Assembly (NCBI GenBank): GCA_036244855.1
Contig: BQKZ01001482.1
Location: 25,036-89,035, forward strand
Length of the DNA stretch: 64,000 nucleotides
Direction of reading: 5' to 3'
From: Temnopleurus reevesii
Lineage: Eukaryota > Echinodermata > Echinoidea > Temnopleuroida > Temnopleuridae
The notes under the pieces are model-generated. The model had not been told where the DNA came from and did not search any database. It worked only from the letters and a program-made list of their open reading frames with translations. How positions within the stretch are numbered: position 1 is the first letter of the stretch; the number at the start of each line of letters is the position of its first letter. Both the position numbers and the translations under genes were made by a program. This document shows, piece after piece, positions 29,169 through 42,868 of the stretch.

Positions 29169-30480
29169 AGGGGGCTTGTGCCCACAAATATTTACCCTAA
29201 CTCCTTCAGCATGTTCAGACCACTCTGACGAGATATACACTTTCCACAAATGCATTTTACTATTGTTCAGTCAACAAGCCATAATCTCAAAGCCAAACTC
29301 TTCCAAAGAGCGAATCGAAGAGAGCGCCAACTTTTGTTGAATATCGTCTGCTGTTGTTATACCAATGTTTTGTACACACAACACGGCAAGCAGAGTTTTC
29401 AAGGACAAGTTGACTTTTATGAGGACTTAATACGTGTGGACTGAACCGTTTCTTTGGAATTAAATTTAAAACCCGGTAAGTGCGTATATTAATACATTCT
29501 CTAATTTGTTAGGCAGACATTGCGAGTGTGAAATATCTAAATAAAATTGTTGTCAACAAAGATAAATGTGTTTCAGATGGCATAAATCGCAAAAGAACCA
29601 CGTTTATTCGTGTCGGGGTGCATAATAATTCACGCTACACCTGTTGCACGGTATGTTGGTTTGCTGTGCACCCCACGCCGCTGGAAGCGGCATAGAAAAA
29701 GAAGCGAATGACTCCACCCAGTATTTACCAAGTTGTTAACGGTATTTTTGCATAATGGACGACCATGGCTTATTACAATGTTTTGCTCAATTATGGCTCC
29801 ACATAATGCCATCCACTTGTTCCATATTTTCAGACAGCTCATTTTCTTCTCCTCTCTCTTGAGAGATCTGGGGCCTGTAACATTTAATAGAGATTACAAT
29901 AATTAGAAAAGTAATAGAAAGTTTATTGTATCTCTGTGCCTAGGTTACATGTTTTGCCATAAAGTTACTATCTAAAATGCGTTATTACTTTGTATTTATG
30001 TGCACTTTGTTTTTAATATGGCCAATAAAGATACTAAATGTATAATTCATTGTAAGTTTACATGCTACAAAGTAAAATACTAAAAATGATCTGTTCGAAT
30101 CACTTTATAAAATGTTATTCTTAACAATTTCAACCCCCCCCGAAAAAAATATTGCAATCATTTGATTTTTACTGTTCTTGTGATTTCTTGAAAATATGAC
30201 GTCTCCTACCGATTTTATTGTTCCCCTGGGTAATTAAAGAATGAGCTCATTCCTGTAGCGACACTTACCTGCACCCCATGGGGTAATTAATTGAGAATCT
30301 AAATTGATATCCCTTCAACAGAGATGGAGAGATAATGAAGTTCAAGCTCAGATCGAGGCATCTATTTTTCTTATGGAATATAGGCAATCTTGTATTGCAG
30401 TATGTTGTCTGACCCAGCCTTTTAGTAATGCTTTTTTTTTTCTTACTGACGAATAGCTGAGCTACACTTAAGTTAAAGGC
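27495..30480. repeat. Direct duplication: 27495-28270 repeated at 29680-30472
   Basis: Both copies begin GCCGCTGGAAGCGGCATAGA and share landmarks for about 780 bases with moderate divergence. An N at 27494 starts the first copy. After the shared TAGCTGAGCTACACTTAA they part, because the second continues with a TTAAAGGCTTGACC element. It may be haplotypes, a true duplication, or both. Confidence 0.7.
28373..28969. mobile_element. TTAA-flanked MITE with about 100-bp inverted ends
   Basis: It begins AGGGGAATTACAC and ends GTAGTTCCCCT, with matching arms such as GTGAAAATTTGAGCAAAAT. TTAA flanks both sides (28369-28372 and 28970-28973). The related inverted segment at 32195-32460 has a single TTAA and no element, an empty site. 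TTAA duplication is typical of piggyBac-type transposition; the family name is inference. A partial relative lies at 59370-59597. Confidence 0.9.
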
Positions 30481-31160
30481 TTGACCTGGTTCGTTAAAGG
30501 CAGGACAATCAAACGAACAGATAATAAAAATGTTGGAAGCAAATCGGACAATATTTAAGAGAGTTATGAATATTTCAATGATACTACTCAACAGTGATTT
30601 TCCATGCAAATTTGTAACATTTGATCAAGTGATATGATGTATGTCATACAATTCCCTGCAAATAGATTACTATACCTGTTGTTCTAAAATCCCGCTTTTT
30701 TTACCTATTAGGTGAAGAATTTTTTTGAATTAATACATGAGGGCATGTGCATTTATTGATTAAACCTTTTGGATATTTTCAAAAATATTCACATATGGGT
30801 TTAAACAAATTTAAAAAAACAATAAATTAATAATAGATAACACTCAAAAAGTGCAAGACATAGGTCACACATGCAGGTGCTATATATATAAGATTTTTGA
30901 AGCAGTTGGGCAAGCAAATTTAAAAATGGCTGATAATCACTTGCCTCGAAATAAATTTTAATTGCCTCCCCCAAAAAAGTTAAACCACATAAAATTAGTA
31001 AGATTGCAAAACCCGGATTTGATTTACCTGGTTTTTGTAATTAGATTTTCCAACCAATATTAGGTTTCTGGGGGGGGGGGGGGGGGGGGGNNNNNNNNNN
31101 NNNNNNNNNNNNNNNNNNNNNNNNNNNNNNNNNNNNNGGGGGGGGGGGGGGGGGGGAGGG
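29141..31160. other. Two long G runs and a 47-base gap
   Basis: Poly-G blocks lie near 29141-29170 and on both sides of the N run 31091-31137. All the G runs end GAGGGGGCTT, so the three edges may come from one locus. This is poorly assembled sequence. Confidence 0.8.
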
Positions 31161-32104
31161 GGCTTCCCAAGTTGGGCAGGCAGCTGTTGCTTGTGGTAAA
31201 AAATACTTCCCCAGCCATTACTTTATCTTGCCCCGGGCTTATGTAGCACCCTAACTTGATCATTTATATATGATTGAAATATTCATAAATTTCTTTTTCA
31301 TTGTCCAATTTACATCAAACTTTTAAAACTGTTCGTCTGATTTTTAAAAATTTTCATCAGAGAAAGATTCCTAGGCCACAGACCTAAATATGATTTGCTA
31401 ATCTATTTCTATTTTCATTCTGTATGTAATACGACCAATGTACCCTTGTTTTTGTTGAAATTGATGAATAGAATAATGATAAAGGATTATTATGACAATA
31501 ATATGATTAGAAAAATATAAACCTTTCTGGTAAAAACTTACAAAACAGACCATGGCAGAAAATGCAGAGAATATCCCCTGTCCTACGGTGTAGCGAATGA
31601 TAAGTATATCACATTTTCAGTGTTTTGTACATAAATGTGATGATAAATACCTAATTTCTTTCCCAGTCACTCATTTGAATGTAAATTTTATAGCTGTAGC
31701 GATATATATGGCGATCAGGAAGATGAATTAATGAAATTTGTATGAACATAAAACTGTCAGGATGCCCCTCTTGCTTGTTTATAATCAACACTTAACTCAC
31801 GAGATAGATTACAAGGGTAAAAGTCAATGGGCTATATCCCATATTGGTGATTGAGATTTGTGATTCATTCATCAATCACATTCCCAAGTACTCCTCATAT
31901 ACGTGTACATGTAACTTAAAGGTAGAAAACTACACTTGCACACATTACGGTTATGTTTACAACTAAACTTTTTGTGTACCTCAGGTATGCCAAAATGATA
32001 ACCTCTGTGAAGTATTTTGGTGGAATGTAGTCCAGAATATTGAATTCAAATAAAAATCTATTCTATCATAATTCACCTTGACACCAACGGTAAAGCGATA
32101 CTCC

Positions 32105-32150
32105 TAGCGTATTACGGTACCACACACACACACATAAAACATAAGAGCAC
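32105..32150. repeat. Short (CA)n microsatellite
   Basis: A run of about nine CA units near 32123-32140, beside other low-complexity sequence. Confidence 0.7.
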
Positions 32151-32194
32151 ATACAGTGCGCACTATAATACACTGCCACACCATGCAGAATACG

Positions 32195-32460
32195 CATTGA
32201 GAGAGACTCTTGCGCTATTGGTCAACGAGGGGTAACGGCTGTTTTGAATTTTGAACGCACGGTCCATTAGTTTGAAGCCCGAATAGAAGAATTATTCTTG
32301 GAATAATTATAAATGCGCCTATCATGACCAATCTTTGTGCTTAATTGATTGGTGATAAGTTATAACATTTAGTACTCTTCAACATAACACAATAATCTTG
32401 GAAAGTCAAATTTTAGGCTGCAAAAGAAGTATTCTACCTTTAACCTTGTATGAAAGGAGG
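32195..32460. repeat. Inverted copy of 28262-29127 lacking the MITE
   Basis: On the opposite strand this matches 28262-28372 joined to 28974-29127. It therefore shows the sequence before the TTAA element inserted. Confidence 0.85.
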
Positions 32461-33665
32461 GATTTATGGTCAGTTCTGTTTACACAAGTCATTGTGAATT
32501 TGATTTAGGCAGTATTATGGCCAAGCTGTATAAAGCATGATGTGACTCATGATGATGATTTTCTGTGGGAATCCATGGCTTCAGCTTGTGTCAAGATTTC
32601 ATATTGTCTTATTCTTATTTTAAAAATACCCAATACTTAGCAAACATACATACAAAACAAACAGTAAATAGTCATACAAATCAAATCAAATATCACAGAA
32701 GATTACATTTATGTGATGTATAATAAAATATTAATGTTTAATTTGAAGTGAGCTTGATCATTCATCACATTTTCTCTAGGTCATGCATTCACAAGCATTG
32801 TCTGCAGGGCGGGGCTAAATATTCACCTGCTTTTAGGGATATCAAATTCATAGTGTTTTTTAAAAAAAAATTTAAAACTTTATTTATGGGATGGAACACC
32901 CTCCTCAGCCATAAGGCTGTTCTTCTGAGGGGTCCAGGGAGAAAATGCACTGAATATTTTTAGGTGGGTAGAATCAGGTAATAGTGATTGTTATTTTCAT
33001 TAACGCTGGCTGTGTATTCGGGCTTCCCGGTTGAACTATGTGAAGATATTTATGATCTTTACTGCTTTATACCTAAACCATCGCAAGCATGATTTATGTG
33101 GTGTGAAATCATGAAATGACTCATAGATGCCATTTTTTCTGGAACAGAGTGGTCTCATCTAGCCTATCTCAAGATTTACTATACATGTACTCTGTATCAA
33201 ATATTAAAATGTATTTTAATGTATTTTTATGTATTGGCTTCAGCAAATTTTTCTCACGAGATATATTGCGTGTAAAGAGGGATCTAAATACTTTTTTGCG
33301 CAAAACTATTTTGAACATGAGACTTTGATATCAAATGGAAATAGGGCAAAAATGATTTGCTTCATGGTTTAGTTGATTATACCAAGGAGATTTTAAAGGA
33401 CAGGAGGACCGACTGAATAAGAAAATATAAATCAACAAGGAAAAAAATACGCTGTATATTTTTAGCCTATTTCTGGCGCAATATGGGAGTTAGAGCAGGT
33501 TTAATGAGGCAAATCATTGCAATCCTTGAACATCAAGGAAATAAAGAAATCATTATTCATATGTTAAAAATTGACTTTGTTTTGTAACCATAATACAAAA
33601 TATCTTTTTGATATTATAATATCTCAATCTTATTAATTCCATATTATGTAACATTTGTCACCAAT

Positions 33666-35165
33666 AAAAGCATCTAGTAAAGATCAATTCTGATTTCCTA
33701 ACAGCTCTGTACTGAACGCTGGGTCTAAAGCCTTTTCGTTGTTTCTTCACATAAAAGTAATTTGCATTACTCATAAGGGTAAAAGTCACAAAGTTATTAC
33801 AGCGTGGATCATGGTTATAGCAAGTTATTTAGCAAGTAAACAAGATTTGTGATTCATCATTTGCCCAAGACAAACTACAAAGCTGAACTCATGAGCAACA
33901 AAATTAACAAATGCTTTGTGTTGGGCACGTTCATCCAAAATTGTTAATCAAATCAAAGGGCCGCAAAAGAAGTGTCGTTAGTGGGCTATCAGACTAGATT
34001 GGACAGTATAGGAAAAATCAGTAGGGATGGGAAATAGATTGAATTAATTTCAATATTAAAGTTTAACTGTTGTAAAAGTACGGTAGTCTGTAGTCTTGTT
34101 CTTACTACCGAACTAGAAGAGAGATTCAACTTTGTGTTGAGAAAACCCAATTAGATGTTTTTTTTTTTTAATGTTTAAAAATTATAAATTTGTTTGTAAA
34201 AATATTAAAGCAGATCTAGTAAAGATCATATCTGCTCTCCCAACAGCTCTGTCCTGAACACTGGGTCTGAATTTTTTGTTTGTTTCCACTTTCTTCATAT
34301 AAAAGTAATTTACATAAATCATGAGGGTAAAAGTCATCAAGTTATTACAGCATGGATCATGGTTATAGCAATTTATTTATCAAGGAAACAAGATTTGTGA
34401 TTCATCATTTGCCAAAGACAAACTACAGAGCTGAACTCAAGAGCAACAAAATTAACAAATGCTTTGTGTTGGGCACGTTCATCCAAAACTATTAATGAAA
34501 TCAAAGGGCTGCGAAAGAAATTTCCTTGATGGCCTAGTTTAGAGTGCATTGCACAGTATCAGAAGGCAGTCAGGGAAACTCTCGCTTTATCGAGATCTCG
34601 TTTTTTCGAGATAATAAGCAGTTCAGCGATAGAGGTCGGAGCGCTACGAATTCATGCATTTCAGATCGCCTGTGTAAAGTGAATGGCAATTTGTTTTTCC
34701 GTCTTACATACCCATCATTAAAAAATCATTGAAAAAATCCCTCAAGGTGGCCAATTTTCTTACTAACATTTAAGGTGGAAAATTTCTTTCTCCTCAACAT
34801 ACTAGCGTATGAAAATTCGCCACCTTGATATTTTTTTAAAATAATTTTTTAACGATGGGTATGTAAGACGGAAAAACAAATTGCCATTCACTTTACACAG
34901 GCGAGCTGACCCGCACAAATTCTAAGCGCTTCGACCTCTATCGCTGAACTGCGAATAATCTTGAAAAAACGAGATCTCGATAAAGCGAGAGTTTCCCTGA
35001 CTGGAAGGGGTGAGAACCAGATCGAATTCAATATTTCTTAGAGTGGTACATGTAGTGTTGTAAAAGTACTGTAGTCTGTGGTGGCAGACAATTTGTATGG
35101 GATAGCCTAACATTTGTTCATACTACCAAACAAGAAGATAGATTTAATTTTATGTTTAAAAGTAT
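33666..35165. repeat. Tandem duplication of about 540 bp, second unit split by a MITE
   Basis: 33666-34190 and 34203-34561 plus 35004-35165 share long landmarks such as GTTGGGCACGTTCATCCAAAA and AAAGTCA.CAAGTTATTACAGC. The second unit is interrupted by the element at 34567-35003; the first has no insert at the matching point. Confidence 0.85.
34567..35003. mobile_element. 437-bp foldback MITE with 5-bp target duplication
   Basis: It starts CAGTCAGGGAAACTCTCGCT and ends with the reverse complement. The arms pair for about 190 bases with few mismatches. GAAGG flanks it at 34562-34566 and 35004-35008. No coding capacity. I cannot name the superfamily; a 5-bp target site and CAGTCAGGG ends did not match one I recall. 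Confidence 0.9.
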
Positions 35166-36056
35166 TTTAATGTTTTTTGTGCATGTTTTAAAATGAAAAA
35201 TTTGTTTGTGCAAATAAGTATACTAGTATAAGTGTAAATATCATCTTTAGTGAAGGAATGACAGTTCTTTCTAACATTGAATATTTTCATTGCAGATTTA
35301 AAAGCGATTACTCAAATATGAACATTATTCAGTGTCTGTCTTTTATGTCTAAATCATGTTCCTAGTTCAATTTAGTTACAGAAAATGCTGACAGTGATGT
35401 ACATTTACGTTGGTAGACTCGTCATCAGTTTGTCATGCATGGCATTAATTTACAAATTACCAATGGGTACATGATCCGAAATTCTATGGCCTGCAAGCTT
35501 GTACAATGAATATGGGGTAACTACAGAACTGCAAGCAAAATGTCTAAAGTGATTGAAGCACAAGCTCAGATAAACATGAATTTGGGAAGCAATCAAAATT
35601 AAAGAAATCAGTCATAGTCGACAGGAGGATTTTAGGATTGTGGAGGTTGAATTTAATGACTATAAATGCAAATGGTATCAAGTTTAAATTGAACTACATG
35701 TACATGCCTTTGAGAAATTAAGTTCCCTAAATTTCTTAATAAAATCAAAGTAGGATGTACAGTTGTAATATCAATTTTCTCATAAACTTGATGGTAATGA
35801 AATATAGAGGTTCTAATTTAATTCAGTACTTTTTGGTTTTCCTATTAAATCTGAAGGAATATAACCTTCTTTTAAGTATTTTTTAAAATCAATATTATTG
35901 AATTGACAATTTATTTCAGTCATGGACCACCTCATCCAAAAATGCAAGTATTGTATTGCTTTTTAAGGCTTAGATTAGTTTCAGGAATGGTCAATTGCTG
36001 TATATATCCATTCATTTTCCAAGAGTATTACTTGTGAATGTTACTGGTTGGTTGCA

Positions 36057-37085
36057 AAATGCCAGTCTTGTCAAACATCCCCATTCCCCAACTAAAGTGG
36101 AGATAGCATTCTCAAATATTGACATCCTATCTACAATATGAATTATTTTCCATTTGATATTTTTTCAAATCTAACTTTTCTTTTTAGGTTTATATTAGTC
36201 CCGTTGATATTAATGATCAATTATATCTCTTTCACATATCCATTCATTTTCCCTAGAGTCCTATCTCATTCCCCCTTTTTTTTTTATGAATGTTGCTTTT
36301 TTTGTTGTAAAATGCCAGCCTTCTCAAACATCTTTATTTCCCAAGGAGTATTTGGAGATTACATTCTCAAATATTGACATTCTACCTGCACATGATGCTC
36401 TTTCCTTTTGAAAAAGATGTCTTGGAAAATTTCATAATTTCAGGTTTGTCTTTCATAAATCAAATTACTTATCCACTTACAAAATGTCTGCCTTCTCAAA
36501 CATCTATATTCCCTGAGCTGTGGAGATTACATGCTCAAATAATGACATCCTACCTACACATGATGCATTCTCCTTTTGAAAAATCAGTGTTTTTTGTGGA
36601 ATTTTCTTCTGAGGTTTTGAATAATGATCGATCAGAATCTTTCATAAATTCAATCATTTTCTCCCAATAGTCTTATCTTATCCACTTATGGCTTCAAATT
36701 ATCAGCCCTCTCAAACATCTCTATTCCCCAAGGTGTTCATGGAGATTACATTCTCAAATATTGACACTCTACAGTACTTACACCTCATGCCCCCCTCCTT
36801 CAGGTTGTAACAGACCAATTCATGTCAATGTTTGTATTCCATCATTATTTTTGTAGTTGAGGTTTCAATTAATTTTGTTGAAGTAATGATCAATTATATA
36901 TCTTTCATCAATCCGATCATTTTCTCCCAAGAGTCTTACTTATCCACTAACAAAATGTCTGCCTTCTCAAACATCTATATTCCCAGAGCAGTACATGGAG
37001 ATTACATTCTCAAATATTGACAGTCTACTTACACCTCATGCCCCTCTCCATCAGGTTGTAACAGACCAATTCATGTCAATGTTTG
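36057..37085. repeat. Five diverged tandem units (about 170-260 bp)
   Basis: Units near 36057, 36309, 36480, 36693 and 36952 each contain AAATG..GCCTTCTCAAACATC, then GGAGATTACATTCTCAAATA and TTGACA.TCTAC. No frame runs across them. Confidence 0.85.
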
Positions 37086-37549
37086 TACTACATGAAGGAC
37101 TTATCACACCGGACAGTTAATCAATCGATAGAATGAATCTTCATGGCTGAATATTGGAAGAAGACATGCATTTATGTTTATACTAGATTTCACAAATTTT
37201 TCTAGTATCAAGAACATGTTTGGTGTTTCGCAAATAAGTCAAGGCATTTTATAGTTCGACATTGTGTTGGTGAGAATTCTATCCAGTATAATTCTTTTAT
37301 CATTGATTTTCTGGCACTTTATGGAACAGAGTCAGAATTTGTAAAGCGTTTTTCTTTACATTTGCTCAAACTTTGCTTTGGATCTAATTCTTTTACAGGC
37401 TATTGGATTTTGTATATATATACATGTATCTAATACTTGCCATACAGTAGTTATCTTAGTCATTACTGTTTGACAGTGTGTTTGACAATATTCTATAATT
37501 CAATGAAGAAAACTAGAAATTGCATTGTGTAGTAAAAGTTTGAATAGAT

Positions 37550-37880
37550 TTGCGGTTGCACCATGTGGTGTAGTGTTATGTTTAAAAACATATTACTGAA
37601 AAGGACTTAAAAGCAAAACCTTGAAAAAATATGATTAAAACCTGACATTCTGAGTTCTTAGCTTCTCATAGTTCATCACTTCCCACTTCTCTTCATTCAC
37701 CACTCGTGTTCTCTTTATTGGAGGTTCTCCCACTGCTCGTGATTGCTTCACCTGAGGAGGAGTTAGTTAAATCTACTAGCAACTTTATTTGTTCATCTAT
37801 TTTTTTAATAGCTTTTGGTCAATCCTTGTCAGGGCTATTTCTGGAAAGATGACACTACACCACACTGTGCTACGGCAAAC
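37550..37880. mobile_element. Foldback repeat related to one in DPP3 intron 5
   Basis: The left arm contains GCACCATGTGGTGTAGTG and the right arm its imperfect complement, ACACTACACCACACTG. The same left-arm sequence occurs in DPP3 intron 5 at about 15985-16180 and 18183-18375. It is a dispersed noncoding element. Confidence 0.65.
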
Positions 37881-39569
37881 CTATCCAAATGAATACTATA
37901 ATTCAACATACATTTGCACAGTTATTCCTTTTGAGTACTTTGTGAGTAATTTGTTGGGGTGCGAATACCAGTGCTTTGTATTTTTTTCATGGTTTCTTAT
38001 TTATTCTCTGTCTGTGGAAGCGTAGTGTTGTATTGTAGTGTTACTAACACTTGCTTTTGAAACAGAGTCTTGTGGTTTGAGTAACACCCATGAGGTTAGT
38101 TTCCTTCAATAAGAAATTCACCCACATTGTTCTGTCCTAGACCCAGGTGGGGTGAATATGTACTTATCAGGAATTTATCCCTTGAAGTGCAGTATGTTGC
38201 TCACAACTCCACTACTAAATCCAAGGTAATTACATGTAGGCTACATTTGCAGTGTTCTTCAGACTTCTGTATAGTTTGGGTTATGACCTAATATAAGAAC
38301 TTAAAATTTATTATTGTTATTTGACCAGTTTAGACCATTTACATACACATGCTGTACATAGAGATTACTGCTGCAGAATTACATCTTTCAAAGGGAGGCA
38401 TGAAAGATTCACTTACTCTATACATGTTTGGACCTAAGCCTCTATGTTTACCTCTCAGTAATGCTTGAGCATTATTTAGAATTTTATCTTTGAAATGTAA
38501 AATATGTGAGGATGACACATTGAGTATGCATTCTAATATAACAAAATAAGCATTAGACTGAATGACAACTTTAATTTCATGGACTCGGCCTTGATAAATT
38601 TATAGGAGTTTGACAAATTTTTAAAAAAATGTTTTATTTAATTAGTTTACAGGTCTCTGTTTTGCTGTAAAAACTATTTCATTTTCCTCACTTTGGAAGC
38701 TGGTAGATCTGTCCTATATTTTCTACACAGAACTTGGGATTCCCGTGCATGAAATACCTTTTATTATCTAATAGAATGGGTCTAAAAAATGTAAGTTTGA
38801 TACACCCCACAAATCTAATTTCATCCTTACGTCCTCACTGCATTTTTAAAGATATGTAATAACCTTATTGCTCTCGGGATTTCTGTACCTATTATTGTAA
38901 TTGACTGTTCGTTGTTCAGCCGCGAGGCTGCCATGTGCAATTTTTATCAACCTTTTCAAGTTTTCTTGCAAAAACTGCTTAGTGACATATCAACAAGTAG
39001 GGCAGATAATATGAGAACAAATTACTGATGAATACAGCATATATCATTGGGAAATTAAAATTGACAGATATTACTAATTAATTGCAATTAGCTGATTGGG
39101 AGAATGAATTTTCAAAGTACAACACACAAAGATCAGGAATGAACATGCCAGGGTTTAATAGGTTGGCATGAATGAAGAGGGGAATTGGGTTGCATATATT
39201 GGATACTCTCCTGCAAAAACCACTCATTTTGCATGATCAATTATTGATATTTTAATAGATCACCATTTTATCTCGTCAATTTTTCATCAGTACATGTACA
39301 TTGGAAGAATGACAAGATTGAGTGCTGTCAGCATGGAAATTCTAAAGTAAAGTACAACAAACAAAGGTTGTCAAGAATGAAGCATGCTGCCTGGGTGACA
39401 GCGGTTACTTTTATTGCATGTTGTTCGATTTAGAAGCTTATTGTGTAATAAACCTGAGCTATTGACCACCTGTGTGTAATTTAATTAAGTTAAATTAGTT
39501 TATTGATGCGTACTAAATTACCACAGACGAGATATTCAACCCTTTTGTACAGTTAATAATTATAATAGA

Positions 39570-39820
39570 CAGTGGGTGACTTCAAGTACGTGTTGAACGC
39601 TGGTGTTGGTGTTGCAGCAAAACCAACACCAGCCTAACTAAACACCAAACTTGAAGTCTGTCGGTGTTTTGGGTAGACCTCGCAAGATTCTGACATATTT
39701 CCGGTCGTTTCTGTATCACTTCTGTAAACTGACAAACGGTGTTGGAGCTCGGTTTACGGACCGTTTTGCTCTCTCAACACCAACACCGACACCGAACACC
39801 GTAATTGAAGTCACCCTGTG
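39570..39820. mobile_element. Foldback MITE with GGTGACTTCAA ends
   Basis: GGGTGACTTCAAGTACGTGT at the left pairs with ACACCGTAATTGAAGTCACC at the right, with inner arms rich in GGTGTTGGTGTTG. About 250 bp. Confidence 0.8.
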
Positions 39821-40360
39821 GCTTGTGTGCAGGTCTGTCTAGATGTAGGTGGTACTTGCAATACTGATAAACCTGAAATGAGCATATATATGAACTTCCT
39901 TGTGATATAGTTTGATTAAATTGAATTCATTAGAGCTTATGATTGTGACTCACTTATTGAAGTGTAGAGTCAAATGAATCAAGGAATCTGCTTGGCAAGA
40001 ATTTTGTTTTCAGTCACCTTATACTTGTGTTCTCCATACAAGATTATTGATGTACATGTATGTATTTCACTTACATTCAGCCTTACAGGCTGTTGTCGAG
40101 TTGATAACCTTATTCTTGCAAACATACTATTATTTTATTTCAAAGATTGCTCTGGAAAAATCAATTTTGGAACGAGAGTCATGCCTCCTTTACCCAATAC
40201 GTATGACTGTTTCATGGAAAACAAAGTAGTTGCTGCTGATACATGTATATTATTGGTCCTGCTAATGTAATTATATACATGTAGGACAATGCAATAACTT
40301 CATGCAGTTCATTAATTCACAATGCAGATCATGAGGTGATAGCGATAATATTCTTGCTTT

Positions 40361-40520
40361 AGCCCAGTTTCCATTTTGGACACATGCATTGTTAAGAATG
40401 AGATATTCCTGCTAAAGAGATCATTCACCTTACCTGGGTAGAGCAGTTTCTATTTTGGACACATGTATTTGAAGAATTAGATATTCCTGCTAAAGAAATC
40501 AGTCACCTCTCCTGGGTAAA
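40361..40520. repeat. Two tandem units of about 80 bp
   Basis: AGTTTC.ATTTTGGACACATG and AGATATTCCTGCTAAAGA recur at about 80-base spacing. Confidence 0.75.
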
Positions 40521-42684
40521 GTGCAGCACAATGTAGAAAAATTCTTGATGTAGGAAAAAAATATGTTGTTTATAAAGAATCAAACCCATGACCTTCTCAT
40601 TGGAAGTCAAACATTCCAAATTAATTGTGTTCTATGGAAGTATTTTCTCCTTGAAATTGTGTATTGTTGGTGGTCCAGTTATATCTCTTTTATTTGTTTA
40701 AAAATGTTTAGAAAAATAAACTACTTATCATCAGTATGTCCCATTGTACAGATTTTGCTCTAGACCAATTTTATGCTCAGATCTTTGACGAGATAAGATC
40801 TGTTTTAAACCTGATTACAAATAATTGCATTTTGATGTATATAAAGAATGAACTTCACATGCACCGCTTAAGGCTAGATTGGGCAAGCTTGGGGGCAAAC
40901 ATTTTTAATGCATTGCAAAAGAGTTTCATTAAATGGAAGAATTTTATGCAAAGATGAAATCCCAGGGCAGGGACAGCGAAACATCGTGAAAAGTTTAACT
41001 GCCATACATATGTGATCTAATTGCACACATTTACTGGAATTCCTCGGTTCTACAGTCCCTGCATAGTTAAATCTTTTCTTGAATCTACACTATTCACATC
41101 TACTGTAGATTTGACTTTCATGTACAAATATAATTATCCTGCCATTATTGGAATTCAGCTTCAATTTTAATGAAAAGGATACCAAAAAAATTGTAAATCA
41201 TTGCCTGAAATATCCCAAATTAACACATTTTCTTCAGTAATTGCTGATTGTTTTATCTGAAATATCACAGATAGGAACCTTCAAGTACAATTCTTGTGTA
41301 ACAATGTTACAGTATTATTCATCATTATTTCTGTAATACGATCATAGCAATTTCCTTTACAGAATTGATTGTTAGAAATTATAGTGCAGAGAAAGAGCTA
41401 TTACTACTCATAGTTCCTTTCCTTTCAATACAATAGTTTTACTACAAATTTGTGACAACAGATGTATTAATGATTGTTTTGATTTGAATGAAAAAAATAA
41501 AGAGAACTGAATGAATATGCACAGGCCGTTGACGTTTCTGTAGACCACATTTCATTGCAATATTCAGAAAGAAACAGAATATTGAACTCCATTGTTTTGT
41601 TTAATAATAATCAAAATTTGCCTTCATTGATTGATATTGAAGACTCTATGATGATGTGCTTTCTTGAGTTGTCTTTTCGGTGTTCTATTCATGCCAGCCT
41701 TGTCTTCATATATTTTCTGTGCCCTCATAGAAATTATGAGAGCATAAAGTCAGCGTTGATTACAGTACTATTCAATAATTTCAGCGCATATTCTTCAAAG
41801 AGAAACTCATTCATACAGATGTAATGTTCCCTTTAAACTGGCACAGTATGAAGTTGCCACCATCATGCATTGCCTGTCCCTGATTGGTTGATTGAAGCTA
41901 TTGCTGTTAGATATTGATCTACTTGTCAGATGCGTAAGCAGTCTACGGTGGCCAGTAGCATGTCGGTAGCTGCACTGTGCACTTCTCCTGCCACTTTTCT
42001 TGTCCTTTATTCAGTCAATTTAACCAGCTGAGTGGTTACAGTATGCCAGCTCCGCTGTGGATATGTTTACCAACATCTTCGTTCAGAGTTTGATGTTCGG
42101 ATGGCGTGTGGATTGAAGTACGTAATTTGTTTCATTGCTAGTTTGATGGAATTAAATCATCAAAGTGTCTGGGATGTTTTTGAAAGGTGGCTTTGGGGAG
42201 CGCTTTATCAAGAAATTTTCTCAAGTAAGGTTAGTCAAGTAGTGTGTTCTAGAATTTTGAAATAATTTCCAATTTGATATCAGAAGTGATTTTAGCAATG
42301 TTGTTCATTTCTTTCAAAAGATGTAGTTTCTGGGGGTGTTTGAACGAAGAAGATCTAAAGATGGGCAACGCTCGCTTTGTAAGATAATAGTCCTTTTTTT
42401 TTTGTGTGTGTGTGACCATGATCAGACTCAATGTTGAGGTATTAGTATAGATACACATGTAACCTTATTTTTGTGCAGACTTCCTTTAATAGACTTCTAT
42501 GATTTATCTCTGAGGATTTTGAAAAATATAAATTTATGATTTGATGATAATCATTATGTAATTAATTAATCATTGATTAATTAATAAAAAGTATGAAATA
42601 TTGCAAAGTTTAGTATATTTAGTTCATTATAGATTTAAGTAAGGTGTACATGACAGCAGGAAAATGTAAACATTTTTCTGCAGA

Positions 42685-42868
42685 CTTAGGGGGTGTTGCT
42701 CAAAATCAACTGCAAATCAACTGCAACTTTGCAAATTGTAACGCGCATTCTTATTCGCGCGTGGTGCGCGCATTTTACAAGACACCCATGAAACAATGAT
42801 TTTGATTGGTGTATTCCGATCAACTGCAACCTGCGATCAATTGCAACTTTTGAACAACACCCCCTAAG
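42685..42868. mobile_element. GGGGGTGTTG-family foldback MITE, best-preserved copy
   Basis: It begins CTTAGGGGGTGTTGCTC and ends GAACAACACCCCCTAAG, with inner arms containing TTGCAGTTGAT-type repeats. It is about 180 bp, without coding capacity. Confidence 0.85.
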
